Shown here: positions 17,458 through 26,574 of the stretch, one piece after another
Layout: each line of letters begins with the position of its first letter
How positions within the stretch are numbered: the stretch's first letter is position 1
Assembly: GCF_038066635.1 (NCBI RefSeq)
Contig: NZ_JBBUTI010000013.1
Location: 67,408-131,407 of the forward strand
Direction of reading: 5' to 3'
From: Ideonella margarita
GTDB taxonomy: Bacteria; Pseudomonadota; Gammaproteobacteria; Burkholderiales; Burkholderiaceae_C
DNA length: 64,000 nucleotides
Program-made: the position numbers and the translations under genes
Notes under the pieces: model-generated
What the model was told of the DNA's origin: nothing
The model's database searches: none
What the model saw: only the letters and a program-made list of their open reading frames with translations

Positions 17458-18750
17458 ATGACCCTGCCCACCACCCTGGCCGAATGGCTGGCCCACTGCG
17501 AACGCCTGCATCTCATCGAGATCGACATGACCCTCGACCGGGTCAAGGTCGTGAAGGAACGACTGGATCTGCAGTTCGAGGTGCCCGTCATCAGCGTGGC
17601 CGGCACCAACGGCAAGGGCTCGACCTGCGCCATGCTCGACAGCATCGCCCGCGCCGCCGGCTACCGGGTCGGCGTGTTCAGCAAGCCGCACCTGGTGCAC
17701 TTTGAAGAACGCTGCCGAGTGAACGGCGAGATGGTGACGGGCGACAGCCTGGTGCCCCACTTCGCGGCCGTTGAAGCGGCGCGTGGCGACATCACGCTCA
17801 CCTATTTCGAGTTCACGTTTCTGGCGATTGCACGTCGCCTGGCGTCCGAGCCACTCGACCTGGTCATCCTGGAAGTGGGCCTGGGCGGCCGGCTTGACGC
17901 CGTGAATGCCTTTGACGCCGATTGCTCGGTGATCACCAGCATCGACATCGACCACGTCGCCTTTCTCGGCCCGGACCGCGAAAGCATCGGCCGCGAGAAG
18001 GCCGGCATCCTGCGGACAGGGCGCCCGGCCATCATCGCCGACCCGGTGCCTCCTGACAGCGTGCTGGCCGTGGGCGAGGCAGTGGGCGCTGATCTGTGGC
18101 TGGTCGGCCGCGATTTCAACCAGTCCGGTGATCGGCAGCAGTGGAGCTGGAGCGGCCGCGGCCGGCGCTATCACGCGCTGGCTTACCCGGCACTGCGCGG
18201 CGCCAACCAGCTGCTGAACGCGGCAGGCGCCATCGCGGCGCTGGAGGCCCTGCGCGACCGCGTGCCGGTGACGGCGCAGGCCGTGCGGGTGGGTCTGTCG
18301 CTGGTCGATCTGCCTGGCCGCTTCCAGATCGTGCCCGGCCAGCCGGCCCTGGTGCTGGATGTGGCGCACAACCCGCAGAGCGTGTCGGCCCTGGCCCTGA
18401 ACCTGGACCAGATGGGCTTCTTCCCGCGCACCCGGGTGGTGTTCGGGGCGATGCACGACAAGGACCTGCACACCGTGGTGCAACGCCTGGCGGCGCTGGC
18501 CGACGAGTGGTACCTGACCGATCTGCCGCTGCCGCGCGCTGCCAAGGCAGGCGAGCTGGCGGAGATCGTGGCGGCCCACGGCGGGGCGCGCGCCACCCAC
18601 AGCACCCATGCCAGCCCGGCCGACGCACTGGCCGCGGCCGTATCAGCCAGCGACCCCGCTGATAGAATCGTGGTCTTCGGCTCGTTCTATACCGTGGGCG
18701 GCGTGCTGGAGAAGGGTTTGCCCCGTTTGAGCGCGCCCCACCGGGCTTGA
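17458..18750 (+). CDS. folC: Bifunctional dihydrofolate / folylpolyglutamate synthase
   Basis: Mur-ligase-family enzyme that adds glutamate to dihydropteroate and extends the polyglutamate tail of folates, using ATP. The 430-residue protein has the P-loop GTNGKGST, the metal/substrate region around HVAFLG, and the C-terminal LDVAHNPQS motif of the Mur-ligase fold. The ATG at 17458 gives an N-terminus (MTLPTTLAEWLAH) matching homologues. It precedes the SPOR-domain gene, as in the dedD-cvpA-purF neighbourhood of enterobacteria. Confidence 0.96.
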   Translation: MTLPTTLAEWLAHCERLHLIEIDMTLDRVKVVKERLDLQFEVPVISVAGTNGKGSTCAMLDSIARAAGYRVGVFSKPHLVHFEERCRVNGEMVTGDSLVPHFAAVEAARGDITLTYFEFTFLAIARRLASEPLDLVILEVGLGGRLDAVNAFDADCSVITSIDIDHVAFLGPDRESIGREKAGILRTGRPAIIADPVPPDSVLAVGEAVGADLWLVGRDFNQSGDRQQWSWSGRGRRYHALAYPALRGANQLLNAAGAIAALEALRDRVPVTAQAVRVGLSLVDLPGRFQIVPGQPALVLDVAHNPQSVSALALNLDQMGFFPRTRVVFGAMHDKDLHTVVQRLAALADEWYLTDLPLPRAAKAGELAEIVAAHGGARATHSTHASPADALAAAVSASDPADRIVVFGSFYTVGGVLEKGLPRLSAPHRA

Positions 18751-18872
18751 TTGCTCACCCGATGGGGCTGGCTTGAGTGGGCCAGCAGGCTCTCCCGAGC
18801 AGGCCGGGAACATCGATGCAACCGGCAATCCGGCGGGTTGCATCGTCCAAGATCGCCCCGACATTGCCACGC

Positions 18873-19727
18873 ATGGGTCTGCTTTCGAAATTCAAGTTCG
18901 GCAACGCCGACAAGCGCTCCAACGCTGCCGCTGATGCTGCCGACGTGGTGCGTGACGCCCGCCTGAAAGCCCGCCGCCGCCTGATTGGCGCGGCCGTGTT
19001 GCTGGGCGCCGGCATCATCGGTTTCCCGCTGCTGTTCGAAACCCAGCCTCGCCCGATCCCGGTCGACATCCCGATCGAGATTCCCTCGCGCGACGGTGTG
19101 TCGCCGCTGGTGCCGCCGTCGATGCGCCAGAACCCCAATTCGCCTGATCGCGTGGCCTCGCCGCCGCCGATCGAGCCCAGCGCTTCCGAAGCCGCTGAAA
19201 TGGCTGCTCGCGGTGAGCGTACTGAACGCGAGGTGATCGAGCCGGTCGTCAAGCCGAGCCAGGCGCAGCTGGCATCGGCCCCGGCCGCACGCGCCTCCGA
19301 AAAGAAGGTTGAGGCCAAGCCGGCAGAGAAGAAGCCGGAACCGAAGCCCGAGGCCAAGCCGGTCGAGAAAAAACCGGAGCCCAAGCCCGAGCCGAAGCCG
19401 GTCGAGAAGAAGCCCGAGCCGAAGCCGGCTGAAAAGAAGCCCGAACCCAAGCCCGCCGAGAAGAAGCCGGAGCCCAAGCCTGACGCGGCAGCAGACAGCG
19501 GTCGCTTCGTGGTGCAGATCGGTGCGTTTTCCGAGGTGACATCCGCCCGTGAGGCCCGCCTGAAGGTGGAGGCCATGGGCCTGAAGACCTACACGCAGGT
19601 GATCGAGTCGTCGTCGGGTCGCCGCATCCGTGTGCGCGTGGGGCCGTACCCCACCAAGGCCGAGGCTGACAAGGCCGCCAGCCGGATCAAGTCCGGTGGC
19701 TTGCCTGCGGCTGTGCTGGTGCTTTGA
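18873..19727 (+). CDS. SPOR-domain protein (DedD-like)
   Basis: A single-pass inner-membrane protein of the septal peptidoglycan-binding SPOR family. Short cytoplasmic N-terminus, one membrane helix (about residues 33-50), a periplasmic linker, a region of repeated KPEPKP/EKKPEPK units (about residues 145-205), then a C-terminal SPOR domain (RFVVQIGAF to the end) that binds denuded glycan strands at the division site. The ATG for MGLLSKFKFG is chosen; earlier in-frame starts at 18777 (GTG) and 18816 (ATG) would add a non-conserved N-terminus. Context folC-dedD-cvpA-purF matches the E. coli order, supporting DedD. Confidence 0.9.
   Translation: MGLLSKFKFGNADKRSNAAADAADVVRDARLKARRRLIGAAVLLGAGIIGFPLLFETQPRPIPVDIPIEIPSRDGVSPLVPPSMRQNPNSPDRVASPPPIEPSASEAAEMAARGERTEREVIEPVVKPSQAQLASAPAARASEKKVEAKPAEKKPEPKPEAKPVEKKPEPKPEPKPVEKKPEPKPAEKKPEPKPAEKKPEPKPDAAADSGRFVVQIGAFSEVTSAREARLKVEAMGLKTYTQVIESSSGRRIRVRVGPYPTKAEADKAASRIKSGGLPAAVLVL
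19310..19480 (+). repeat. Tandem Lys-Pro-Glu-Pro coding repeats
   Basis: Degenerate tandem units of 15-27 bases (gagaagaagcc-type and cccgagccgaagc-type) encode the EKKPEPKP linker of the SPOR protein. Such units can gain or lose copies by slippage without breaking the frame. Confidence 0.75.
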
Positions 19728-19744
19728 GCGCGGCTGGACCCAGC

Positions 19745-20242
19745 ATGTTGACTTTGCCCCCCGTCGATTGGTTTCTGGCCGGCGTGCTCGTCGTGTCGGT
19801 GCTGATCGGCGTGTGGCGCGGTCTGCTGTTCGAGGTCATGTCGCTGGCCGCCTGGCTGCTGGCCTGGCTGGCCGCCCGGCACTACGGCGCCGAGGTGTCG
19901 GCCGCCTTGCACATCGAGCCACCCGAGTCGGTGAAGGCGCTGGTCGCGGGCTTTGTGCTGGCCTTTGTGGTCACCCTGATTGCCTGCGGGCTGCTGGCCC
20001 GTTTGCTTCGGCTGCTGGTGGCAGCCACACCGCTGAGCCTGATCGACCGCGTGCTGGGCGCGCTGTTCGGTCTGGTACGCGGTGTTCTGATTTTGCTGGT
20101 GTTGACGAGTGTGCTGATGTGGACACCGGTGGCGAAGTCGCCGCTGTGGGCCGAAAGCCGGGGCGCTGCCTGGTTGCAGATCGTGTTGCTGGAATTGCAG
20201 CCGTTTCTGCCAGAAGGCCTGGGCCAACACCTGAAAACCTGA
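19745..20242 (+). CDS. cvpA: CvpA family membrane protein
   Basis: A 165-residue inner-membrane protein with four predicted hydrophobic helices, matching CvpA (needed for colicin V production in E. coli, with a still unclear general envelope role). Start at the ATG of MLTLPPVDWFL; a TTG 21 bases upstream overlaps the SPOR gene stop. It lies directly before purF, the arrangement that gave the gene its link to purine synthesis in E. coli. Confidence 0.92.
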   Translation: MLTLPPVDWFLAGVLVVSVLIGVWRGLLFEVMSLAAWLLAWLAARHYGAEVSAALHIEPPESVKALVAGFVLAFVVTLIACGLLARLLRLLVAATPLSLIDRVLGALFGLVRGVLILLVLTSVLMWTPVAKSPLWAESRGAAWLQIVLLELQPFLPEGLGQHLKT

Positions 20243-20283
20243 TTCCCTGATCTTTTCGAACTCTTTCTAGAACGGACTCTCAC

Positions 20284-21810
20284 ATGTGCGGCATTGTTGG
20301 CGTGATCTCCAGGCAGCCAGTCAACCAGCTCATCTATGACGCCCTGCTGCTGCTGCAGCATCGCGGGCAGGACGCGGCCGGCATCGTCACGATGCAAGGC
20401 ACCAAGTGCTTCATGCACAAGGCGCGTGGCATGGTGCGAGACGTGTTCCGCACCCGCAACATGCGGGCGCTGCCGGGCACGGTGGGCCTGGGCCAGGTGC
20501 GCTACCCCACGGCCGGCAACGCCTACAACGAGGAAGAGGCCCAGCCCTTCTACGTGAACGCGCCGTTCGGCGTGGTGCTGGTGCACAACGGCAACCTGAC
20601 CAATGCGCATGCCTTGAAGACGGAGCTGTTCGACATCGACCGTCGCCACATCAACACCGAGAGCGACACCGAGGTGCTGATCAACATCCTGGCCCACGAA
20701 CTGGAACTGGCTGCGCGTGATCTGCCGCTGTCGCCCGAGGAAGTCTTCAAGGCCGTGGCCGCGGTGCACCGCCGCGTGAAGGGCTCTTACGCCGTGGTGG
20801 CCTTGATTGCCGGTTACGGCCTGCTGGCTTTCCGCGACCCGTACGGCATCCGTCCGTTGTGCTTCGGCACCCAGGTGGGCGCTGACGGCCACCAAGACGT
20901 GATGGTGGCCAGCGAGTCGGTGGCACTCGAAGGCAACGGCTTCAAGCTGGTGCGCGACGTGCAGCCGGGCGAAGCCATCTTCATCGACACCAAGGGCGAG
21001 CTGCACAGCCAGCAATGCGCCGAGAACCCGACGCTGAACCCGTGCATGTTCGAGTACGTGTACCTGGCCCGGCCGGATTCGGTGATCGACGGCGTGTCGG
21101 TTTACCAGGCCCGTCTGAACATGGGCGAGACGCTGGCTCAGCGCCTGATCTCCACCATGCCGCCGTCCGACATCGACGTGGTGATTCCGATTCCGGAATC
21201 CAGCCGTCCTTCGGCGATGCAGCTGGCCCAGAAGATCGGCAAGCCGTACCGCGAAGGCTTCGTGAAGAACCGCTACGTTGGCCGCACTTTCATCATGCCG
21301 GGCCAGGGCGTGCGCAAGAAGAGCGTGCGTCAGAAGCTCAACGCCATCGGCGTCGAGTTCAAGGGCCGCAATGTGCTGCTGGTCGATGACTCCATCGTGC
21401 GCGGCACCACCAGCAAGGAAATCGTGCAGATGGCCCGCGAGGCCGGTGCCAACAAGGTCTACATGGCTTCGGCCGCGCCGCCGGTGCGCTTCCCCAATGT
21501 CTACGGCATCGACATGCCGACCAAGGAAGAGCTGATCGCCCATGACCGCAGCATGGAAGAGATCCGCCAGTTCATCGGCGCCGATGCGCTGATCTACCAG
21601 GATGTGGACGCCATGAAGCGCGTCGTGAATGCCCTGAACCCGGGTATCCGCGGTTTCGAGGCCTCGTGCTTCGACGGCACCTACATCACCGGTGACGTGA
21701 CGGCCGAGGACTTCGAAACCATGAAGGCCCAGCGCGCCTCGCAGGGCGAAGAGCTGGAAGCTGGCGACCGCAGTCGCCTGGCCTTGCAGAACGGCACCGG
21801 GGGCGCCTGA
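20284..21810 (+). CDS. purF: Amidophosphoribosyltransferase
   Basis: First committed enzyme of purine synthesis: transfers the glutamine amide to PRPP. Class II (Ntn) glutaminase domain with the nucleophilic Cys2 exposed after Met removal (MCGIVGV), followed by a PRTase domain with the PRPP loop VLLVDDSIVRGTTSKEI. The 508-residue length is normal. Only a weak ribosome binding site is visible, but the N-terminus is fixed by Cys2. The stop shares one base with the metZ start. Confidence 0.98.
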   Translation: MCGIVGVISRQPVNQLIYDALLLLQHRGQDAAGIVTMQGTKCFMHKARGMVRDVFRTRNMRALPGTVGLGQVRYPTAGNAYNEEEAQPFYVNAPFGVVLVHNGNLTNAHALKTELFDIDRRHINTESDTEVLINILAHELELAARDLPLSPEEVFKAVAAVHRRVKGSYAVVALIAGYGLLAFRDPYGIRPLCFGTQVGADGHQDVMVASESVALEGNGFKLVRDVQPGEAIFIDTKGELHSQQCAENPTLNPCMFEYVYLARPDSVIDGVSVYQARLNMGETLAQRLISTMPPSDIDVVIPIPESSRPSAMQLAQKIGKPYREGFVKNRYVGRTFIMPGQGVRKKSVRQKLNAIGVEFKGRNVLLVDDSIVRGTTSKEIVQMAREAGANKVYMASAAPPVRFPNVYGIDMPTKEELIAHDRSMEEIRQFIGADALIYQDVDAMKRVVNALNPGIRGFEASCFDGTYITGDVTAEDFETMKAQRASQGEELEAGDRSRLALQNGTGGA

Positions 21811-23054
21811 TGAGCACTGGCAAGAAGATGTTGCCCCGGGTGAGCTTGCCGGCCGATGCGCGACTGGAAACCCTGGCGCTGCGTGAAGGCCTGCCGCCTT
21901 CGCAATGGGGTGAAAACTCCGAAGCGCTGTACCTGACCAGCAGTTTCGTGCATCCGGACGCGGCCACCGCGGCGCGCCGGTTTGCCGACGAGGAAGAGGC
22001 CTTCACCTACAGCCGCTTCACCAACCCGACGGTGTTGATGATGGAGCGCCGCCTGGCAGCCCTCGAAGGCACCAGCGGCTGCATCGCCACGGCCAGCGGC
22101 ATGTCCGCCATCCTGTTGCTGGTGATGGGCCTGCTGAAGGCGGGCGATCACGTGGTCTGCTCGCAGAGCGTGTTCGGCTCGACCATCAAGCTGCTGCAGG
22201 ACGTGATGGGCCGGTTCGGCATCGAATCGACCTTCGTGTCGCAGACCGACGTGGCGCAGTGGCAGGCCGCGATGCGCCCGAACACGAAGCTGCTGTTCGC
22301 TGAATCGCCGACGAACCCGCTGACCGAAATCTGTGACATCGCCGCGCTGGCTGACATCGCCCACGCGGGCGGCGCCTGGCTCGCGGTCGACAACTGCTTC
22401 TGCTCGCCTGCCTTGCAGCAGCCGGTCAAGTTCGGTGCAGACTTCATCATCCACTCGGGCACCAAGTACCTCGACGGCCAGGGCCGGGTGATTGCCGGCG
22501 CCGTGTGCGGCCCGGCTGAGCTCATCCAGGCCAAGCTGATGCCGGTGCAACGCTCGGCCGGCATGACGCTGTCGCCGTTCAACGCCTGGATCGTGCTGAA
22601 GGGCATGGAAACGCTGGCCGTGCGCATGCAGGCCCAGAGCGAGCGGGCGCTGCAACTGGCTGAATGGCTGGAAGCACACCCGGCCGTGGCGCGCGTGCAC
22701 TACCCGGGCCTGAAGTCGCATCCGCAACATGCGCTGGCGATGGCCCAGCAGGGCGGCAGCGGCGCAGCCGTGGTGTCGTTCGACGTGATCGGGGAGGGCG
22801 CTGACGCCCTGCGCGCCAACGCCTTCTCGGTGATCGATGCGACGCAGGTGTGCTCCATCACCACCAACCTCGGCGATACCAAGACCACCATCAGCCACCC
22901 GGCCACCACCTCGCACGGACGTCTGTCAGAAGCGCAGCGCCAGGCCGCCGGCATTCAGCAAGGCCTGATCCGCGTGGCGGTTGGCCTGGACCACATTGAC
23001 GACCTGCGCGCCGACCTGGCGCGTGGTCTGGACGCATTGAAGAACCGCGCATGA
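21810..23054 (+). CDS. metZ: O-succinylhomoserine sulfhydrylase
   Basis: PLP enzyme of the Cys/Met metabolism family (414 residues) that makes homocysteine directly from O-succinylhomoserine and sulfide. The PLP lysine is in SGTKYLDGQGRV, and the YSRFTNPTV and SGMSAILL segments are typical. The purF-metZ pair is common in beta- and gammaproteobacteria, which favours MetZ over MetB/MetC. The gene starts on the last base of the purF stop and overlaps gltX by 4 bases, so purF-metZ-gltX is likely one transcript. Confidence 0.93.
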   Translation: MSTGKKMLPRVSLPADARLETLALREGLPPSQWGENSEALYLTSSFVHPDAATAARRFADEEEAFTYSRFTNPTVLMMERRLAALEGTSGCIATASGMSAILLLVMGLLKAGDHVVCSQSVFGSTIKLLQDVMGRFGIESTFVSQTDVAQWQAAMRPNTKLLFAESPTNPLTEICDIAALADIAHAGGAWLAVDNCFCSPALQQPVKFGADFIIHSGTKYLDGQGRVIAGAVCGPAELIQAKLMPVQRSAGMTLSPFNAWIVLKGMETLAVRMQAQSERALQLAEWLEAHPAVARVHYPGLKSHPQHALAMAQQGGSGAAVVSFDVIGEGADALRANAFSVIDATQVCSITTNLGDTKTTISHPATTSHGRLSEAQRQAAGIQQGLIRVAVGLDHIDDLRADLARGLDALKNRA

Positions 23055-24445
23055 CCCGCAAAATCCGCACCCGCATCGCCCCGTCGCCCACCGGCTTCCT
23101 GCACCTGGGCACGGCCCGCACGGCCCTGTACTCGTGGGCCTATGCCCGTCACTTCGGTGGTGAGTTCGTGCTGCGCATCGAGGACACCGACGTGGCCCGC
23201 TCCACCCAGGATTCGGTGGAGCAGATCCTGCAGTCCATGCACTGGCTGGGCCTGAACTACGACGAAGGCCCGATCTACCAGATGCAGCGTCTGGACCGCT
23301 ATGCGGAAGTGATCGAGCGCATGCTGGCTGAAGGCACCGCCTACCGCTGCTACAGCACGCCGGAAGAGCTGGACGCGCTGCGCGAAGGCCAGAAGGCTCG
23401 CGGTGAAAAGACCGGCTATGACGGCCGCTGGCGCCCGATGCCGGGCAAGGTGCTGCCGGCCGTGCCCGAAGGCGTGAAGCCGGTGATCCGCTTTGCCAAT
23501 CCGCTCGACGGCGTGGTGACCTGGGACGACGTGGTGAAGGGCCCGATCAGCATCAGCAACCGCGAGATCGACGACCTGATCATCGCGCGCGCCGATGGTG
23601 TGCCGACCTACAACTTCGCCGTGGTGGTCGACGACGTCGACATGGCCATCACCCATGTGTTCCGGGGTGACGAGCACATCAACAACACGCCGTGGCAGAT
23701 CAACATCTACCAGGCCCTGGGCGCTGAGCTGCCCACCTTCGGTCACCTGCCGGTGATCCTGGGTGACGACGGCCTGAAGCTGTCGAAGCGCCGCGGCGCC
23801 GTGGCGGTGTCGGCCTACGAGGACGAGGGCTACCTGCCCGAAGCCATGCTGAACTACCTGGCGCGTCTGGGCTGGAGCCACGGCGACGACGAGATCTTCA
23901 GCGCCGAGCAGATGGTGCAGTGGTTTGACGGCACGCACCTGTCGAAGAGCCCGGCCATGTGGGATGCCACCAAGCTGGCGTGGGTCAATGGCCAGTATGT
24001 GAAGCAGGCCGATGACCAGCGCCTCGCGACGATGGTGGCCACGCAGTTCAACAAGCGCGGTTTGCCGGTGCCGGAGGCGCAAGCCCTGGCCGCCATGTGC
24101 GCGCTGTTCAAGGACCGCTGCCACACCACGGTCGAACTGGCCGACTGGCTGGCCATGTTCGTGGCGCCGGTGCAGCCTGCCGAGGCCGATGTGGCCCAGC
24201 ATGTGACCGAGGCCGTGAAGCCGGCTCTGGCTGCACTGGCCACCCGGCTGGCCACCGCCACCTGGGACAAGCCCAGCCTGAACCAGGCCATCAAGGACAC
24301 CATCGGCGAGTTCGGCATCAAGATGCCTCAACTGGCCATTCCGGTGCGGGTGCTGGTGTGCGGACGCGCGCAGACGCCGTCGGTCGATGCGGTGCTGGCG
24401 CTCTTTTCTCGCGAAGAAGTGATCAGGCGCTTGCAGACTGCTTGA
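23051..24445 (+). CDS. gltX: Glutamyl-tRNA synthetase
   Basis: Class I aminoacyl-tRNA synthetase that charges tRNA-Glu. The HIGH-equivalent APSPTGFLHLG is at the N-terminus and the KMSKS-equivalent LKLSKRRG in the middle; 464 residues is standard. It starts in the metZ stop (ATGA overlap). It stands immediately before an array containing three tRNA-Glu genes, and the putative tRNA promoter overlaps its 3' end. Confidence 0.98.
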   Translation: MTRKIRTRIAPSPTGFLHLGTARTALYSWAYARHFGGEFVLRIEDTDVARSTQDSVEQILQSMHWLGLNYDEGPIYQMQRLDRYAEVIERMLAEGTAYRCYSTPEELDALREGQKARGEKTGYDGRWRPMPGKVLPAVPEGVKPVIRFANPLDGVVTWDDVVKGPISISNREIDDLIIARADGVPTYNFAVVVDDVDMAITHVFRGDEHINNTPWQINIYQALGAELPTFGHLPVILGDDGLKLSKRRGAVAVSAYEDEGYLPEAMLNYLARLGWSHGDDEIFSAEQMVQWFDGTHLSKSPAMWDATKLAWVNGQYVKQADDQRLATMVATQFNKRGLPVPEAQALAAMCALFKDRCHTTVELADWLAMFVAPVQPAEADVAQHVTEAVKPALAALATRLATATWDKPSLNQAIKDTIGEFGIKMPQLAIPVRVLVCGRAQTPSVDAVLALFSREEVIRRLQTA

Positions 24446-24460
24446 AAAGCGGTATATACT
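24431..24460 (+). promoter_or_regulatory. Candidate promoter of the tRNA array
   Basis: TTGCAG (24431-24436) and TATACT (24455-24460) are spaced by 18 bases. The -35 box lies inside the last codons of gltX and the array begins about 110 bases downstream. Confidence 0.45.
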
Positions 24461-24578
24461 CTTGGTCTTGCTTGAACGGCGAAATGCTTTGAGCAAAGCG
24501 GCTTGAAAGAGCAGTTTTGATTGAAGCGCCCGAGCAGAGAGAATTTTTCAGGCAACTGAAAAGATTGATCTGACACAC

Positions 24579-24654
<76 letters not shown>

Positions 24655-24696
24655 TTCTCGGTGGCGCCGTTGAAGCAGAATGAATTTGAGTTCTTG

Positions 24697-24772
24697 GCGC
24701 CCTTCGTCTAGAGGCCTAGGACACCACCCTTTCACGGTGGCTACAGGGGTTCGAATCCCCTAGGGCGTACCA
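24697..24772 (+). tRNA. tRNA-Glu(TTC), copy 1
   Basis: Acceptor GCGCCCT/AGGGCGT with a G-U closing pair, anticodon loop CTTTCAC (anticodon TTC), T-arm AGGGGTTCGAATCCCCT, encoded CCA. Confidence 0.96.
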
Positions 24773-24852
24773 AACAAGCTTCAGCAATGAAGCACAGGTT
24801 GTTGAGTACCTGGTGGCAGTTGAGATACTGCCGTGAAAATCAGCACCACTGC

Positions 24853-24929
24853 GGAGTGGTAGTTCAGTTGGTTAGAATACCGGCCTGTCACGCCGGGGGT
24901 CGCGGGTTCGAGTCCCGTCCACTCCGCCA
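24853..24929 (+). tRNA. tRNA-Asp(GTC), copy 1
   Basis: A 77-base tRNA with acceptor GGAGTGG/CCACTCC, anticodon stem CGGCC...GCCGG around CTGTCAC (anticodon GTC), encoded GCCA. Confidence 0.97.
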
Positions 24930-25001
24930 CCAAACAGCAGAGCCTGCTGGATGAGAGTCCTGCAGGTTCTTTAGTTTGTGATTGATGTCACCTCGGTTCA
25001 C

Positions 25002-25077
<76 letters not shown>

Positions 25078-25115
25078 TCTTCCCGGGTGACATCAAGGCA
25101 AATTGAAAGTCCGTG

Positions 25116-25191
25116 GCGCCCTTCGTCTAGAGGCCTAGGACACCACCCTTTCACGGTGGCTACAGGGGTTCGAATCCCCTAGGGCGTACCA
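25116..25191 (+). tRNA. tRNA-Glu(TTC), copy 2
   Basis: Identical to the first tRNA-Glu, including the G-U first acceptor pair. Confidence 0.96.
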
Positions 25192-25271
25192 GATTCGCTT
25201 CAGCAATGAAGCACAGGCCGTTGAGGGCCTGGCAGCAGTTGAGATACTGCCGCGAAACTCATCACCACTGC

Positions 25272-25348
25272 GGAGTGGTAGTTCAGTTGGTTAGAATACC
25301 GGCCTGTCACGCCGGGGGTCGCGGGTTCGAGTCCCGTCCACTCCGCCA
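25272..25348 (+). tRNA. tRNA-Asp(GTC), copy 2
   Basis: Identical to the first tRNA-Asp. It is followed after only 7 bases by tRNA-Glu copy 3. Confidence 0.97.
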
Positions 25349-25355
25349 AGGTTTT

Positions 25356-25431
25356 GCGCCCTTCGTCTAGAGGCCTAGGACACCACCCTTTCACGGTGGC
25401 TACAGGGGTTCGAATCCCCTAGGGCGTACCA
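25356..25431 (+). tRNA. tRNA-Glu(TTC), copy 3
   Basis: Third identical tRNA-Glu; no tRNA-Ala precedes it here, unlike copies 1 and 2. Confidence 0.96.
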
Positions 25432-25510
25432 GATTGCTTCAGCAATGAAGCACAGGCCGTAGAGGGCCTGGCAGCAGTTGAGATACTGCCGCGAAACTCA
25501 GCACCACTGC

Positions 25511-25587
25511 GGAGTGGTAGTTCAGTTGGTTAGAATACCGGCCTGTCACGCCGGGGGTCGCGGGTTCGAGTCCCGTCCACTCCGCCA
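25511..25587 (+). tRNA. tRNA-Asp(GTC), copy 3
   Basis: Third identical tRNA-Asp and last gene of the array, followed 12 bases later by a strong terminator. Confidence 0.97.
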
Positions 25588-25599
25588 CCGTTTTTCAAG

Positions 25600-25629
25600 A
25601 ACCCGCCCGGTCACCCGGCGGGTTTTTTG
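25600..25629 (+). terminator. Terminator of the tRNA array
   Basis: An 8-bp stem AACCCGCC/GGCGGGTT with a 9-base loop, followed by TTTTTT. It lies between the tRNAs and the convergent EamA gene. Confidence 0.9.
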
Positions 25630-25683
25630 TTGTCTGAATGCAGCGTGCGCAGGCCATGCGCTCCCGTCGCGCACGGCGTGCCT

Positions 25684-26574
25684 TCATTCCTTGGTCTTCA
25701 GCGGCTGCCACAGCCCCGTCACCATCGACGTGCCCAGCAGGATGACCCCGCAGGCCAGCAGCATCGTGCTGCTCACCGATTCGTCCAGAAGCAGCCAGCC
25801 CCACACCACGGCAAACGCCGGGATCAGGAAGGTCACGCTGATGGCGTTCGACGCGCCCAGCCGGCCAATCAACCTGAAGAACAGCACATAGGCCACGCCG
25901 GTGCACAGCAGGGCCAGCAGCAGCGCCGCGCCCCAGGCGCGCACCGGCGCCGGGCTGGCCGGCCAGGTCCACAGCATCGGGCCGACCAAGACCAGCGCGG
26001 CCGACAACTGGCTGCCGGTGGCCAGCGCCATGGGTGGTACGCCCGACAGACGTCGCTTGGTGAAGTTGGCAGAAAAACCGTACATCGCCGTGGCCGCCAG
26101 ACAGGCCAGCACTGCCAGCGCCGGTGACGCGCCGCCAGCATCGGCCTTCAGGCCGGCCTTGTCCCCCGCCAGCCACAGCACCCCGGCGAAGCCGATCCAA
26201 AGGCCGAGGGTGCGGTTGCGCCCGGGTGCATCCTTCAACCACAGCCAGCCGATGAGGGCACCCCACAAAGGCGTGGTGGCATTGAAGATGGCCGAAAGCC
26301 CGCCAGTGATGGCCAGCGCGGCATAACCGAAACACAGGAAGGGCAGTGCGGAGTTGGTGATGCCCACCAGAAAGATCGGCCGCCAGTGCTGCCGCAAAGC
26401 GCCCCATTCACCCCGGGCGAGCAGCAGCGGCAACAGAAATGCCGATGCCCCGAGCACCCGCACCCCGGCCAGGGCCCAGGGCCCGAAGGCCGGCACGGCG
26501 ACGCGCATGAACAGGAAGGAGGCGCCCCAGATGGCGGCGAGGGTGAGCAGTTCGATCAGATCACGGGTTTTCAT
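25684..26574 (-). CDS. EamA/DMT-family transporter
   Basis: A 296-residue inner-membrane protein with about ten hydrophobic helices arranged as two EamA repeats, the drug/metabolite transporter fold. The first repeat starts LLTLAAIWGASFLFMRV and the second near LAVLACLAATAMYGFSA. Substrate is unknown; family members export amino acids, metabolites or drugs. Its start overlaps the ogt stop by 4 bases, so it is the third gene of the alkA-ogt operon. A link to alkylation repair is not implied by family. Confidence 0.9.
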   Translation of the reverse strand: MKTRDLIELLTLAAIWGASFLFMRVAVPAFGPWALAGVRVLGASAFLLPLLLARGEWGALRQHWRPIFLVGITNSALPFLCFGYAALAITGGLSAIFNATTPLWGALIGWLWLKDAPGRNRTLGLWIGFAGVLWLAGDKAGLKADAGGASPALAVLACLAATAMYGFSANFTKRRLSGVPPMALATGSQLSAALVLVGPMLWTWPASPAPVRAWGAALLLALLCTGVAYVLFFRLIGRLGASNAISVTFLIPAFAVVWGWLLLDESVSSTMLLACGVILLGTSMVTGLWQPLKTKE

